Positions 32,203 through 40,938 of a DNA stretch of 54,528 nucleotides are shown here, piece after piece; within the stretch, counting starts at the first letter, position 1, and each line of letters begins with the position of its first letter. This DNA comes from a bacterium. GTDB taxonomy: Bacteria > Patescibacteriota > Patescibacteriia > Patescibacteriales > UBA12465. The position numbers and the translations under genes are program-made. A model generated the notes under the pieces. The model was not told the origin of the DNA and searched no databases. It saw nothing but the letters and a program-made list of their open reading frames with translations. The DNA lies in the NCBI GenBank assembly GCA_021806615.1, contig JAJZRB010000002.1, positions 1 to 54,528 of the forward strand, written 5' to 3'.

Positions 32203-32238
32203 ATTGAGCTGATTATCTTTAACCTTTTAGCGGTAATA

Positions 32239-32247
32239 TGTTATAAT
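32239..32247 (+). promoter_or_regulatory. Extended -10 promoter of the GAPDH-hydrogenase operon
   Basis: TGTTATAAT, consensus extended -10, 35 nt before ATG 32283, just behind the previous terminator. A weak TTTAAC lies 18 nt upstream. Confidence 0.65.
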
Positions 32248-32282
32248 AATATAGAGAATAATTTAATAATCCTCTTTTATCT

Positions 32283-33293
32283 ATGAAAAAAATCAATATC
32301 GCGATCAATGGTTTCGGGCGTATCGGGCGCGCCGCTTTAAAAGTTATCTGGATGCGTTTTCCTCATCTTAATGTCGTGGCCGTAAACGATCTGACTGATC
32401 CGGCGACTTTAGCCCACTTATTGAAATATGATTCTTGTTATGGGACCACAGACCAGAAAATCATGGCGACTAAAGACGCCCTGATTATCGGCGATCGCAA
32501 GATCCCAGTCTTAGCCATTAAAGATCCTAGCGAGCTGCCTTGGAAGGCTCTTAAAGTAGATATTGTTATCGAGAGTACCGGCCGGTTTACCAATAAAGAA
32601 GGATTGAGCTTACATTTAAAAGCGGGCGCTAAGAAGGTGGTTTTATCAGCGCCGGCCAAGAAGGGCGGCGTGAAGACTATCGTGCCCGGCGTTAATCTGG
32701 ATAAAGTGACAAAGAAAGACAATCTGCTCAGCTGCGCTTCGTGTACGACTAATTGTTTGGCGCCGGCCACCAAGGTAATCAAAGATAATTTTGGCATTAA
32801 GAAAGCGATCATGACCACCGTCCATTCTTATACCGCCGATCAGAATTTAGTGGATGGGCCTCACAAAGACTTGCGGCGCGCCCGGGCGGCGGCCATAAAT
32901 ATTATTCCGACGACGACCGGAGCGGCCATCGCCACGACGGAAACCATCCCTTCTTTAAAGAATAAATTTGACGGCTTAGCCGTACGCGTCCCGACCCCAG
33001 TCGGCTCTTTATGCGATACGGTTTATCTCCTGAATAAGAAAACGACCGTAGAGTCCGTTAATAAGTCTTTCATCAAAGCGGCCAAAGGGAAAATGCGCGG
33101 CATTATCGAAGCGTCTGATGAAGAATTGGTTTCCTCCGATATTATCGGAAATTCGCACAGCTCTATAATCGACCTCAGAAGCACTAAGCTTATCGGCGGA
33201 GATCTGCTCAAGGTGATTTCTTGGTACGATAATGAATGGGGGTATTCCAACCGCTTGGTGGAATTAGCTAATTATTTAGTGAAGTTTATTTAA
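32283..33293 (+). CDS. gap: Glyceraldehyde-3-phosphate dehydrogenase, type I
   Basis: Oxidises glyceraldehyde-3-phosphate to 1,3-bisphosphoglycerate, making NADH. INGFGRIGR is the Rossmann glycine loop, and VNDLTD fits the NAD-specificity region. SCASCTTNCLAP carries the catalytic Cys, HSYTADQ the catalytic His, and ISWYDNEWGYSNR the C-terminal signature. It has 336 residues. It heads a tightly packed series through the NuoF/HydA hydrogenase genes, linking the NADH-forming step to a likely NADH-consuming system. Confidence 0.95.
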   Translation: MKKINIAINGFGRIGRAALKVIWMRFPHLNVVAVNDLTDPATLAHLLKYDSCYGTTDQKIMATKDALIIGDRKIPVLAIKDPSELPWKALKVDIVIESTGRFTNKEGLSLHLKAGAKKVVLSAPAKKGGVKTIVPGVNLDKVTKKDNLLSCASCTTNCLAPATKVIKDNFGIKKAIMTTVHSYTADQNLVDGPHKDLRRARAAAINIIPTTTGAAIATTETIPSLKNKFDGLAVRVPTPVGSLCDTVYLLNKKTTVESVNKSFIKAAKGKMRGIIEASDEELVSSDIIGNSHSSIIDLRSTKLIGGDLLKVISWYDNEWGYSNRLVELANYLVKFI

Positions 33294-33302
33294 ACTAAAA
33301 AT

Positions 33303-34034
33303 ATGAAATTACAAGATAAGGTCGCTATCGTGACCGGCGCCGCCTCCGGCATCGGGCTCGCTATTGCCAACCTGTTCGTAGCCGAAGGCGCCCAGGTCGT
33401 TTATGCCGATATTAATGAAGGCGGCTTGAAGTTAGATTCCGCGCGGGCCATATTCGCTAAATGCGATGTGTCTAGCTCGCTGGAATTAGACGCCCTCATC
33501 AAGACGGCGATAGATAAATTCGGCCATCTGGATATCATGGTCAATAACGCCGGTATCGGTTCTTTGGGCGGTATCTTAGATACGACGGATGAAGTCTGGG
33601 AGAAAACTTTGCGGGTTAATTTATTCGGAGTCTTCTACGGCGCCCGCGCGGCCGCGCGGGCCATGAAAGAGCGCGGCGTTAAAGGGGAGATTATAAGCCT
33701 CAGTTCGATCCTGGGCACGGTCGGTCTGCCGGGAGCCGTCGCCTACTCCGCGACTAAAGGCGGCGTGGTCCAGCTTACGCATGCTGGCGCTTTAGATCTA
33801 GCGCCTTATGGTATCAGGATGAACGCTATCGCCCCGGGCTTCATAGCTACTAATATGACGAAGGATGTATTAGGTAATCCGGACTTCCAAAAGATGGTTA
33901 CTGCTAATACGCCGCTCGGTTACGTCGGCGAACCGAACGATATCGCCCAGGCCGCTTTATATCTGGCAAGCGACGCTTCTAAATATGTGACGGGAACGGT
34001 CCTGTATGTAGACGGCGGCTGGACCGCGCGATAG
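33303..34034 (+). CDS. Short-chain dehydrogenase/reductase
   Basis: NAD(P)-dependent SDR of 243 residues. TGAASGIGLA is the nucleotide-binding loop, YADINE ends the second strand with an Asp suggesting NAD(H) preference, NNAGIG follows, and ISLSSILG with YSATKGG gives the Ser-Tyr-Lys catalytic set. The C-terminus LYVDGGW is typical of the FabG/glucose-dehydrogenase-like classical group. The substrate is unknown. It lies 9 nt after gap and 10 nt before the MazG-like gene. Confidence 0.88.
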   Translation: MKLQDKVAIVTGAASGIGLAIANLFVAEGAQVVYADINEGGLKLDSARAIFAKCDVSSSLELDALIKTAIDKFGHLDIMVNNAGIGSLGGILDTTDEVWEKTLRVNLFGVFYGARAAARAMKERGVKGEIISLSSILGTVGLPGAVAYSATKGGVVQLTHAGALDLAPYGIRMNAIAPGFIATNMTKDVLGNPDFQKMVTANTPLGYVGEPNDIAQAALYLASDASKYVTGTVLYVDGGWTAR

Positions 34035-34044
34035 TCCTGAATAT

Positions 34045-34392
34045 ATGGATTTCAAAGAGTTACAAAAATTCATTAAGCTGGAAGATCGGCGCATTAAAAG
34101 ATATTTTAACGGCCTTGAAGATAAAGATAAGAGGATCCTGGCCCGAACCGTAAAATTAAGCGAGGAAGTCGGCGAGCTCGCCGCTGAAGTCTTGGCCCAT
34201 CATAATTGGCAGCGCCAAGAAAAGCTAGACCGGCGCGCGAACGAAGACCTGGGGCATGAAGTCGCCGATGTCATTATAACTACTTTTCTTTTGGCCGATA
34301 CTTTAGAAATTGATATCGAGAAATCATTACGCGAGAAGATGAAAAAAATAAATTTGCGATATCGGGATAAAGGAAAGAAGAATAAACCTTAG
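34045..34392 (+). CDS. MazG-like nucleotide pyrophosphohydrolase
   Basis: All-alpha NTP pyrophosphatase-type protein, 115 residues. SEEVGELAAEVL supplies the first EExxE-like metal site and EDLGHEVADVIITTFLLA the second (ExxD). Small MazG-like enzymes remove non-canonical or excess NTPs. Why it sits between a dehydrogenase and a hydrogenase subunit is not clear, and it may simply share the transcript. It starts 10 nt after the SDR stop and ends 5 nt before the NuoF-like ATG. Confidence 0.78.
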   Translation: MDFKELQKFIKLEDRRIKRYFNGLEDKDKRILARTVKLSEEVGELAAEVLAHHNWQRQEKLDRRANEDLGHEVADVIITTFLLADTLEIDIEKSLREKMKKINLRYRDKGKKNKP

Positions 34393-34397
34393 TTTTA

Positions 34398-35423
34398 ATG
34401 ACTACCGCCTCTAACATCCTGCTGAAAATTTCTGAAGCCGGCCTGGTCGGCCGAGGCGGAGCCGGCTATCCGACCGCTGCCAAGTGGTCGGCCGTTAAGA
34501 CAGCCTTAAAAGGGAAGAAGCAGGGGTATATTATCTTAAATGGCGCCGAAGGCGAGCCAGGAGTGAAAAAAGACGGCTATATCGTCAAGCATTATCCCGA
34601 CGCCGTTATCGACGGATTGTATTTAGCTGAGCGATTTTTGGGGCCGGAAAAAATAAAAAAAATTTATATCTTTCTTAATCGGGAATATTTTGAAAGTTAC
34701 GGTCCGGGCTTGAAGCGAGTCTTGGCCCAGAAAAAATATCATCTCTTTTCAGAAAAGACGGAATTCTTTATCAAGCCGGAACGGCTGGCCTATATCAGCG
34801 GAGAAGAAAGCGCCCTTTTGAACCTGATCGAGGGCAAGAAGGTCGAGCCGCGCCTTCGTCCGCCATATCCGACTGCACACGGCCTGCACGGCCGGCCGAC
34901 GCTTATTAACAATACAGAAACTTTTTATAACGTCAGCTTAGCGGTCGCCGGACGATATGAGGAAAGAAGATTCTACACTATCGGCGGAGCTATCAAGCAT
35001 CCCGGCGTCTATGCCTTGCCAGAAACTTTAAGCATCGAGGAAGTCTTGAGACGCACGGATAATTGGCCGTCGCGCCCCTTCTTCGTCTCGGTCGGCGGCG
35101 AGGCGAGCGGCGAAATCCTTAATTCCGGCCAGCTGTCTAGCCCGGTTGAGGGGGCAGGGCTGGTCATGGTCTATGATAAAGAACGAACTAGCAGGCATAA
35201 ATTAGTTAAATATTGGCTAAAATTCTATCATGAGCAAAGCTGTGGCCAATGTTCTATCTGCCGTGAAGGGACTTATCGTCTGGAAGAAATCGCCGCCCGG
35301 AAACCTTTTGATCATAAATTATTTTGGGAAATTGTCGATGGCCTGGAAGAAAGCAGCTTCTGCGCCCTCGGCGCCTCAATCCCCATGGTTCTTAAAAGCT
35401 ATCTTAATAATATAAAAAATTAA
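34398..35423 (+). CDS. NuoF/HydB-like NADH-binding flavoprotein subunit
   Basis: Predicted NADH-oxidising, FMN-containing subunit of a hydrogenase complex. GRGGAGYPTAAKW (about 18-30) and NGAEGEPGVKKD bind FMN, YISGEESALLNLIEG and GLHGRPTLINN follow, and the 4Fe-4S cluster is bound by SCGQCSICREGT plus SFCALG. It has 341 residues, shorter than NuoF (about 445) or Thermotoga-type HydB (about 600). The N-terminal thioredoxin-like 2Fe-2S part and the C-terminal ferredoxin domains are missing. No NuoE/HydC gene lies nearby. It precedes HydA by one membrane gene. Confidence 0.88.
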   Translation: MTTASNILLKISEAGLVGRGGAGYPTAAKWSAVKTALKGKKQGYIILNGAEGEPGVKKDGYIVKHYPDAVIDGLYLAERFLGPEKIKKIYIFLNREYFESYGPGLKRVLAQKKYHLFSEKTEFFIKPERLAYISGEESALLNLIEGKKVEPRLRPPYPTAHGLHGRPTLINNTETFYNVSLAVAGRYEERRFYTIGGAIKHPGVYALPETLSIEEVLRRTDNWPSRPFFVSVGGEASGEILNSGQLSSPVEGAGLVMVYDKERTSRHKLVKYWLKFYHEQSCGQCSICREGTYRLEEIAARKPFDHKLFWEIVDGLEESSFCALGASIPMVLKSYLNNIKN

Positions 35424-35434
35424 AAAACAAATTT

Positions 35435-36172
35435 ATGACTGAAGACAAAAAGCCGGAGTTGACGCCCGTCTTCGTTAATCTGGAGTCGGCGCTGAAACTT
35501 TGGTGGAAAAATTTAAAAAAGTTCATTTTCGTCTATCTCTGGGGTCTATTCTTCGCCCTCATCTCTTTGGCGATAGTCGCGGTTTTCGTCGGGCTGGATT
35601 ATTGGCTGGGGCGCGGCAATAATACCCCGCTCCATATTTTAACGATCGCGGTCGCTATCGTCGGCTTTCTGTTCGCTCTTTATTTTTCTATCCGATCTTA
35701 TATGGGTATGTTCCTGCTGGTCAAGAAGAATTATGAGGGGGAGGAATTCGCTATTTTCCAAGAAACCGGCCAATATTTTTGGCCTTATTTGGGCCTGGCT
35801 CTTTTAACAGCTATTTTCGTGCTATTGTGGTGCTTGCTGCTTATCATCCCCGGCATTATTTACGGCGTTTTTTACAGCTTAGCCGTTTATGTCTTCTTTT
35901 TCGAAGATAAGCGCGGGCTCGCGGCTATCCGCCGCAGCGTCCGGCTGATTGAGGGCTATTGGTGGCCGATGTTCGGCCGTTATGTGGTCATCGGTCTATT
36001 ATCCTGGCTGGTAATGATCGTCGTGTCCGCGCCCCTCGCCGGATCTGATATTCATAGCGCTTTTTATCAGATCTGGAATATGGTCGTCCAGATCGTTAGC
36101 TTCCTGATCGGTCCGATCGTCCTCATCTATACTTATAATATTTATCAGGATTTAGTTAAGATAAAAAAATAA
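35435..36172 (+). CDS. Polytopic membrane protein between hydrogenase subunits
   Basis: Protein of 245 residues with about five or six hydrophobic segments (about 28-55, 65-90, 110-145, 175-195, 205-235). The profile LWWKNLKKFIFVYLWGLF ... LIIPGIIYGVFYSLAVYVFF ... IRRSVRLIEGYWW resembles the DUF975/YciC-type membrane domain with its internal IPGI..P motif. Function is unknown. It lies between NuoF-like and HydA; its stop TAA shares a base with the HydA ATG. Co-transcription is near certain; a role in membrane attachment of the hydrogenase is only a guess. Confidence 0.65.
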   Translation: MTEDKKPELTPVFVNLESALKLWWKNLKKFIFVYLWGLFFALISLAIVAVFVGLDYWLGRGNNTPLHILTIAVAIVGFLFALYFSIRSYMGMFLLVKKNYEGEEFAIFQETGQYFWPYLGLALLTAIFVLLWCLLLIIPGIIYGVFYSLAVYVFFFEDKRGLAAIRRSVRLIEGYWWPMFGRYVVIGLLSWLVMIVVSAPLAGSDIHSAFYQIWNMVVQIVSFLIGPIVLIYTYNIYQDLVKIKK

Positions 36173-37923
36173 TGCGCGTAATCATCAATAATAAAGAGCT
36201 ATCTGGCCGAACCGGCCAGACGATTTTGGAGCTGGCGCGTGAAAACGGGATCAAGCTTCCGTCCCTATGCTACCACCCCGACTTAGAAGTAAAAGCTAAT
36301 TGCCGTCTCTGCGTCGTGGAAATCAGCGGCCAGGATAAGCTCGCCGCCGCCTGTTCCACCGCTATCAGGGAGGGCATGGACATCAGGACTGACAGCCTGC
36401 GCGTGAAAAAGGCGCGGGCGATCAACTTAGAGCTCATTCTAGCCGAACATACCAAGAAATGCGGCGATTGTCTCTTATCCCCGGATTGCGAGCTATTGCA
36501 TCTGGCTAAGACCTATAAGATCAAGACTGATCGCTTAGATAATCGGAAGAAGGGCCGGAAGACTTATCGCTTCGCTAATGCCGTAGAAATAGATGGAGAG
36601 CAGTGCATTGACTGCCAAAACTGCGTGGAAGCTTGTTCCAGGCAGGGGGTCCATTATTTGAAAATAGCCGGTTCCGGCAGCCGTCAGGAGATCGTCCCGG
36701 ATAGCCAGGGGAAATCCGCCTGCGTTTACTGCGGCCAATGTACCCTGCATTGTCCGGCGGCTTCAGCCCAGGAACAAAGCGATTGGCCGGCGGTCTTAAG
36801 ATTATTGCAAGATAAAAACAAGATCGCTCTCGCCCAGTTCGCGCCGTCCGTCCGCGTAGCGCTCGGCGAGGAATTCGCTCTGCCCTATGGCACGAATTGC
36901 GAGGGTAAAATAAATAGTGCTTTGAAGAGATTAGGTTTCCGGCAGGTTGCTGATGTAAACTTCGGCGCTGATATCACGACGCTCGTGGAGGCGGAAGAAC
37001 TTCTAGAAAGATTAAAAGATAAAAAAGCCGCCTGGCCGATGATGACCTCCTGCTGTCCGGCCTGGGTCGCTTACGCGGAATATTATCATCCTGAACTGTT
37101 AGACAACCTAACGACGGCTCGTTCGCCGCAGATTCATCTGGCCGGCGCTTTAAAGACTTATTGGGCGGAAAAGAAACAGATGAATCCTAAGAATGTATTC
37201 GTAGTTTCTATCGTGCCTTGCACCGCCAAGAAATATGAAGCGGCTCGTCCGGAATTTCGCCGGAAGGGAAGGCCGCTGGTCGATTATGTCCTGACTACGC
37301 GCGAGTTAGCTTATCTTATCAAGAGGCAGGGGATAGATTTTAAGAAATTATCCCCGTCCAGCGGCGATCGATTATTCAACGCCGGCTCTGGCGCCGCGGC
37401 GATTTATGGCGCTTCCGGCGGCGTGATGGAATCGGCTCTTAGGACCGCGACGGCGCTGCTTGGCCGGGATAACCGCTCTAAGCTTGGCGACAGCCGTTTA
37501 GAATTCAAAGAAGTCAGAGGCTTGGCCGGCTTCAAGGAAGCGACGCTTGATCTGGCGGGACGGAAATTACGCGTCGGCGTCGTCAACGGCTTGAGTAATC
37601 TCCACCGCTTGCTGCCGAGATTGAAAAGATATCATTATATTGAAGTGATGGCTTGTCCGGGCGGTTGTTTGGGCGGCGGCGGACAGCCCCTGCCGACGAC
37701 GGCGGCTATACGCGCGAAGCGATTGGCTGGGTTATATGAAATCGATAAAGGGCGGAATATACGCCGGGCGCATGAGAATACAGCGATGCTCCAGTATAGA
37801 TCCTGGGTTAAGGAGCGGAGATTAGGGAAGGAATTATTGTATACGGGATTCAAGAAGAGCCGGGGTTCTATTTTGACGGTGATTAATAAGAACAAAAAGC
37901 CGCTTTTATCTTTTTTACATTAG
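36172..37923 (+). CDS. hydA: [FeFe] hydrogenase catalytic subunit, HydA
   Basis: Reduces protons to H2 (or the reverse) at an H-cluster. It has 583 residues with CpI-like layout. An N-terminal 2Fe-2S (C33, C44, C47, C61) is followed by a His-ligated 4Fe-4S (H93, C97, C100, C106). Two ferredoxin clusters come next (CIDCQNCVEAC and CVYCGQCTLHC). The H-cluster motifs are TSCCPAW (292-298), VPCTAKKYE (348-356) and EVMACPGGCLGGGGQP (491-506), then the small-subunit-like C-terminus. In the second motif the usual Met is Val. Its partner is probably the NuoF-like protein. HydE, HydF and HydG are not in the window. Confidence 0.93.
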   Translation: MRVIINNKELSGRTGQTILELARENGIKLPSLCYHPDLEVKANCRLCVVEISGQDKLAAACSTAIREGMDIRTDSLRVKKARAINLELILAEHTKKCGDCLLSPDCELLHLAKTYKIKTDRLDNRKKGRKTYRFANAVEIDGEQCIDCQNCVEACSRQGVHYLKIAGSGSRQEIVPDSQGKSACVYCGQCTLHCPAASAQEQSDWPAVLRLLQDKNKIALAQFAPSVRVALGEEFALPYGTNCEGKINSALKRLGFRQVADVNFGADITTLVEAEELLERLKDKKAAWPMMTSCCPAWVAYAEYYHPELLDNLTTARSPQIHLAGALKTYWAEKKQMNPKNVFVVSIVPCTAKKYEAARPEFRRKGRPLVDYVLTTRELAYLIKRQGIDFKKLSPSSGDRLFNAGSGAAAIYGASGGVMESALRTATALLGRDNRSKLGDSRLEFKEVRGLAGFKEATLDLAGRKLRVGVVNGLSNLHRLLPRLKRYHYIEVMACPGGCLGGGGQPLPTTAAIRAKRLAGLYEIDKGRNIRRAHENTAMLQYRSWVKERRLGKELLYTGFKKSRGSILTVINKNKKPLLSFLH

Positions 37924-37956
37924 GTTTTTGGAAATATTTAATTATTTTTTTATAAT

Positions 37957-38568
37957 ATGCCATATTCGCCGGATAACATCGTAGATCCTAATATTCCAGA
38001 AGATCATTCTGGAATCGGCCAAGCGCCCGATACAGAGCTTAGCTCGGTTGGCATTTTGGAAAAAATCAATGTTACCGCCTTGGCTCAGCTCCTAGTCTTG
38101 TCCGGCGTGGCCATCTTTTTGCCGTTCTTTATCCATTTGCCTTTCCTGACCGGGCCGATAGTGAATGCGGTCCTGATTCTCATTCTATTTTTAACTGGCC
38201 GACGTAACGCCATTCTGGTCTCTTGCTTGCCAAGCTTGATGGCTCTTACCGGCGGCTTATTGCCCTTAGCATTAGCTCCCGCCGTACCTTTCATCATCTT
38301 AAGCAATATTATCCTCGTCGTTATCATAGACGAATTTTATAAGAGCTGGAGAGACGATTTCCAGGGTTATTGGCTAGGAGTCTTAGCCGGCGCTGTTTTG
38401 AAATTTGTCTTTTTATTTTTTAGTGTTAATATATTAGCGGCCTTTTTCCTGAAGGAGCCGGCTCTCAAAGCCGTTAGCCAGCTCTTTGGCTGGTCTCAGC
38501 TGGTTACCGCTTTGCTCGGTGGATTAATAGCTTGGGGCGTTCTGAAATTCTTGAAATTTTTTAAATGA
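37957..38568 (+). CDS. Hydrogenase-associated polytopic membrane protein
   Basis: Protein of 203 residues with a soluble N-terminus of about 35 and five or six hydrophobic segments. PFLTGPIVNAVLILILFLTG and LPLALAPAVPFIILSNIILV recall a membrane family found beside [FeFe] hydrogenases in Patescibacteria and sometimes mislabelled 'iron hydrogenase'. It has no H-cluster motif. An ECF-transporter S-component-like fold is possible. It follows HydA by 33 nt, and its stop overlaps the cca start (ATGA). Function is unknown; linkage to the hydrogenase is inferred from position. Confidence 0.6.
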   Translation: MPYSPDNIVDPNIPEDHSGIGQAPDTELSSVGILEKINVTALAQLLVLSGVAIFLPFFIHLPFLTGPIVNAVLILILFLTGRRNAILVSCLPSLMALTGGLLPLALAPAVPFIILSNIILVVIIDEFYKSWRDDFQGYWLGVLAGAVLKFVFLFFSVNILAAFFLKEPALKAVSQLFGWSQLVTALLGGLIAWGVLKFLKFFK

Positions 38569-40031
38569 TTATGAATATTCCCGGTTATATTTTAAAGGTT
38601 GTCAAAGATCTGCAGGTCTCGGGTTACGAGGCCTATATTGTCGGCGGCTGCGTACGCGATATCCTGATGGAACGGGAACCGCAAGATTGGGATATTACGA
38701 CTAACGCCTTGCCCGATCAGATATTGCAAGTCTTTCCGGATGCCAAATATGAGAATAATTTCGGGACAGTCTTGCTCCCAGTCCGGGGCCAAGCTAAGGC
38801 CGGGGAGGCCAAGGGCCTCTTGGAAGATGTCGTGGAAATAACTACTTATCGTAGCGAACAGGACTATTCTGACCGCCGCCATCCCGATGTCGTCCGTTTT
38901 GAGACGGAGTTAGACAAAGATCTGGAAAGACGCGATTTTACGATAAATGCTCTCGCCCTCGATCCTGGCGACCATGAAAAGATCATTGATTATTTCGGCG
39001 GGCGCAAGGATATCAAGGCGAAGATTATCAGGGCGGTCGGTGAGCCGAGCGACCGCTTCAAAGAAGATGCGCTGAGGATGTTGCGGGCTGTCCGGCTTAG
39101 TACCCAGCTCGGTTTTATCCTGGAGCCCAAGACTCAGCGCGCCATCATCAAGCTGGCCGGCAGCCTTAAATTCGTTTCCCAGGAGAGGATCCGCGATGAA
39201 TTGATAAAGATCTTAGCTTCGGAGCGGCCGGCCGAAGGCATTCTGTTGCTCCATGATTGTAAATTGCTTCAGTATATACTGCCGGAATTGATAGAGGGCG
39301 TCGGCGTAAAACCGGCGCGCCACCATGTTTATCCGATCTTTGAACATAATGTTTTTTCTTTGAAGCATTGTCCCAGCTCGGAGTGGCCGGTGCGCCTCGC
39401 CGCCTTGCTCCACGATATCGCCAAGCCGCGGACGCGGAAAATAATCAAAGGCGTCGCTACTTTCTATAATCATGAATATGTCGGCGCTAAGATGGCGGAT
39501 AAAATCATGGGTCGCCTGAAATTTTCTAATAGCGATCGTGAACGGGTCGTGAATCTGGTCAAAAATCACATGTTTTATTATAATGTCGGCGAGGTGACAG
39601 CCGCTTCAGTCCGCCGTCTGATCGTCAAGGTCGGTAAAGATAATTTGCAGGATCTCATCCATCTGCGCGTGGCCGACCGTCTCGGTTCCGGCACGCCTAA
39701 AGCGATGCCTTATAAATTGCGCCATCTCCAGTATATGCTGGAGAAGGTCCAGAACGATCCGGTTTCCGTGAAGATGCTGAAAATAAACGGCGATGATCTG
39801 ATGCGTATCTTAGCGATCGCGCCGGGGCCGAAGATCGGGGCTATCCTAGACGTATTATTGGGCGAAGTGTTGGAAAATCCAGATTTGAACGCCGCCGGCT
39901 ATCTGGCCGGACAGGCCGGGAAACTGAATAAACTAAATTTAGAAGAACTTCGGTCTAGAGCCAAAGAAATTATCGCGGAAAAGCGCGAGGAAGATGATAA
40001 AAAGATAAAAAAACAATATAAAGTTAATTAA
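38565..40031 (+). CDS. cca: CCA-adding tRNA nucleotidyltransferase with HD domain
   Basis: Adds or repairs the 3' CCA of tRNAs. It is a class II enzyme: VGGCVRDILM (GGxVRD), DWDITTNA with the two metal Asp, TTYRSEQ, ERRDFTINALA and DRFKEDALRMLRAVR. It continues with an HD phosphohydrolase domain (LAALLHDIAKPRTR, then NHEY), as in many bacterial enzymes. It has 488 residues. ATG 38565 overlaps the previous stop; ATG 38571 is an alternative. It appears to ride on the hydrogenase transcript. Confidence 0.93.
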   Translation: MIMNIPGYILKVVKDLQVSGYEAYIVGGCVRDILMEREPQDWDITTNALPDQILQVFPDAKYENNFGTVLLPVRGQAKAGEAKGLLEDVVEITTYRSEQDYSDRRHPDVVRFETELDKDLERRDFTINALALDPGDHEKIIDYFGGRKDIKAKIIRAVGEPSDRFKEDALRMLRAVRLSTQLGFILEPKTQRAIIKLAGSLKFVSQERIRDELIKILASERPAEGILLLHDCKLLQYILPELIEGVGVKPARHHVYPIFEHNVFSLKHCPSSEWPVRLAALLHDIAKPRTRKIIKGVATFYNHEYVGAKMADKIMGRLKFSNSDRERVVNLVKNHMFYYNVGEVTAASVRRLIVKVGKDNLQDLIHLRVADRLGSGTPKAMPYKLRHLQYMLEKVQNDPVSVKMLKINGDDLMRILAIAPGPKIGAILDVLLGEVLENPDLNAAGYLAGQAGKLNKLNLEELRSRAKEIIAEKREEDDKKIKKQYKVN

Positions 40032-40056
40032 TTAAATTAAATATTCTATTAAGATT

Positions 40057-40842
40057 ATGAAGAAAGCCCTATTTTTTTTAGCCCTGACCGTCGTCTTCCT
40101 GAGCGTTTCCGCTTGTTCTAGCAGCCAGGAAACCGTTACCGGTACGCCCAGCCAGACAGCCCCGCCAGCTAATACCGGGACTTTCGTGACGCCCGTCCCT
40201 GCTTCCGATGAGAATAATAAATCAGCGTCCGGCCAAGAGGCCGCCGCACCGGAGACTGGCTCAGCCGCCGCGAACCAAGAAACGGCTGCGAACGCCTCAG
40301 CTCCGGTTGATAATAATAAAACTATGTTGAGTCCCAGCGAACAGCCGGATCTTCTTAAGGAGTATTCTCAAGCTGTCATCAAAACGAACCATGGCGACAT
40401 TAAAGTGAAATTTTACAGCAATGATGCGCCGCTATCCGTGAATAATTTTTTGTATCTGGCGAAAGAAGGATTTTATAGTGGCATTAAATTCCATCGAGTC
40501 ATAAAAGATTTTATGATCCAAGGCGGAGATCCCCTGAGTAAGGGGGCCGATACCTCAGTGTGGGGAACTGGCGGCCCAGGCTACCAATTCAAGGATGAGA
40601 TCAATAGCCACAAGTTAGTAGCGGGCAGCTTAGCTATGGCGAACGCTGGCCCAGGCACGAACGGTTCTCAATTCTTTATCGTCACCGCTCCGGAAACGCC
40701 CTGGCTGGACGGCCACCATACTAATTTCGGCGAAGTCGTTTCCGGAATGGATGTAGTCAAGAAAATAGAAGCGGTCGCGACCGGCGCTAATGATCGACCC
40801 GTCCAGGATGTAGTGATTAATAGCGTGGAGCTCATAAAATAA
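40057..40842 (+). CDS. Lipoprotein peptidyl-prolyl isomerase (cyclophilin)
   Basis: Exported cyclophilin-type PPIase of 261 residues. The signal peptide ends in the lipobox LSVSAC, so Cys20 is probably lipidated. A Ser/Thr/Ala/Pro-rich linker of about 85 residues precedes the cyclophilin domain (about 108-260). Visible there are IKFHRVIKDFMIQGGDP (with the Arg of the active site), GSLAMANAGPGTNGSQFFI, and DGHHTNFGEVVSGMDVV. It probably assists folding outside the membrane. Last gene of the GAPDH operon before the terminator at 40879. Confidence 0.9.
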   Translation: MKKALFFLALTVVFLSVSACSSSQETVTGTPSQTAPPANTGTFVTPVPASDENNKSASGQEAAAPETGSAAANQETAANASAPVDNNKTMLSPSEQPDLLKEYSQAVIKTNHGDIKVKFYSNDAPLSVNNFLYLAKEGFYSGIKFHRVIKDFMIQGGDPLSKGADTSVWGTGGPGYQFKDEINSHKLVAGSLAMANAGPGTNGSQFFIVTAPETPWLDGHHTNFGEVVSGMDVVKKIEAVATGANDRPVQDVVINSVELIK

Positions 40843-40878
40843 TAGTAGCCCAGAAAATAATCTCTGAAATGGTCAAAG

Positions 40879-40908
40879 ACCGGATTCATATCTTAAAATC
40901 CGGTTTTT
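40879..40908 (+). terminator. Terminator of the GAPDH-hydrogenase operon
   Basis: ACCGGATT (40879-40886) pairs with AATCCGGT (40897-40904), 10-nt loop, T run. It is the first terminator downstream of gap. Confidence 0.8.
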
Positions 40909-40938
40909 ATTTGAATATTTATATCCAGTAAACTATAA

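Noticed and set aside
37951-37956. TATAAT immediately before the ATG of 37957..38568
   Set aside because: It abuts the start codon, so transcription would begin inside the gene; more likely part of the AT-rich spacer.
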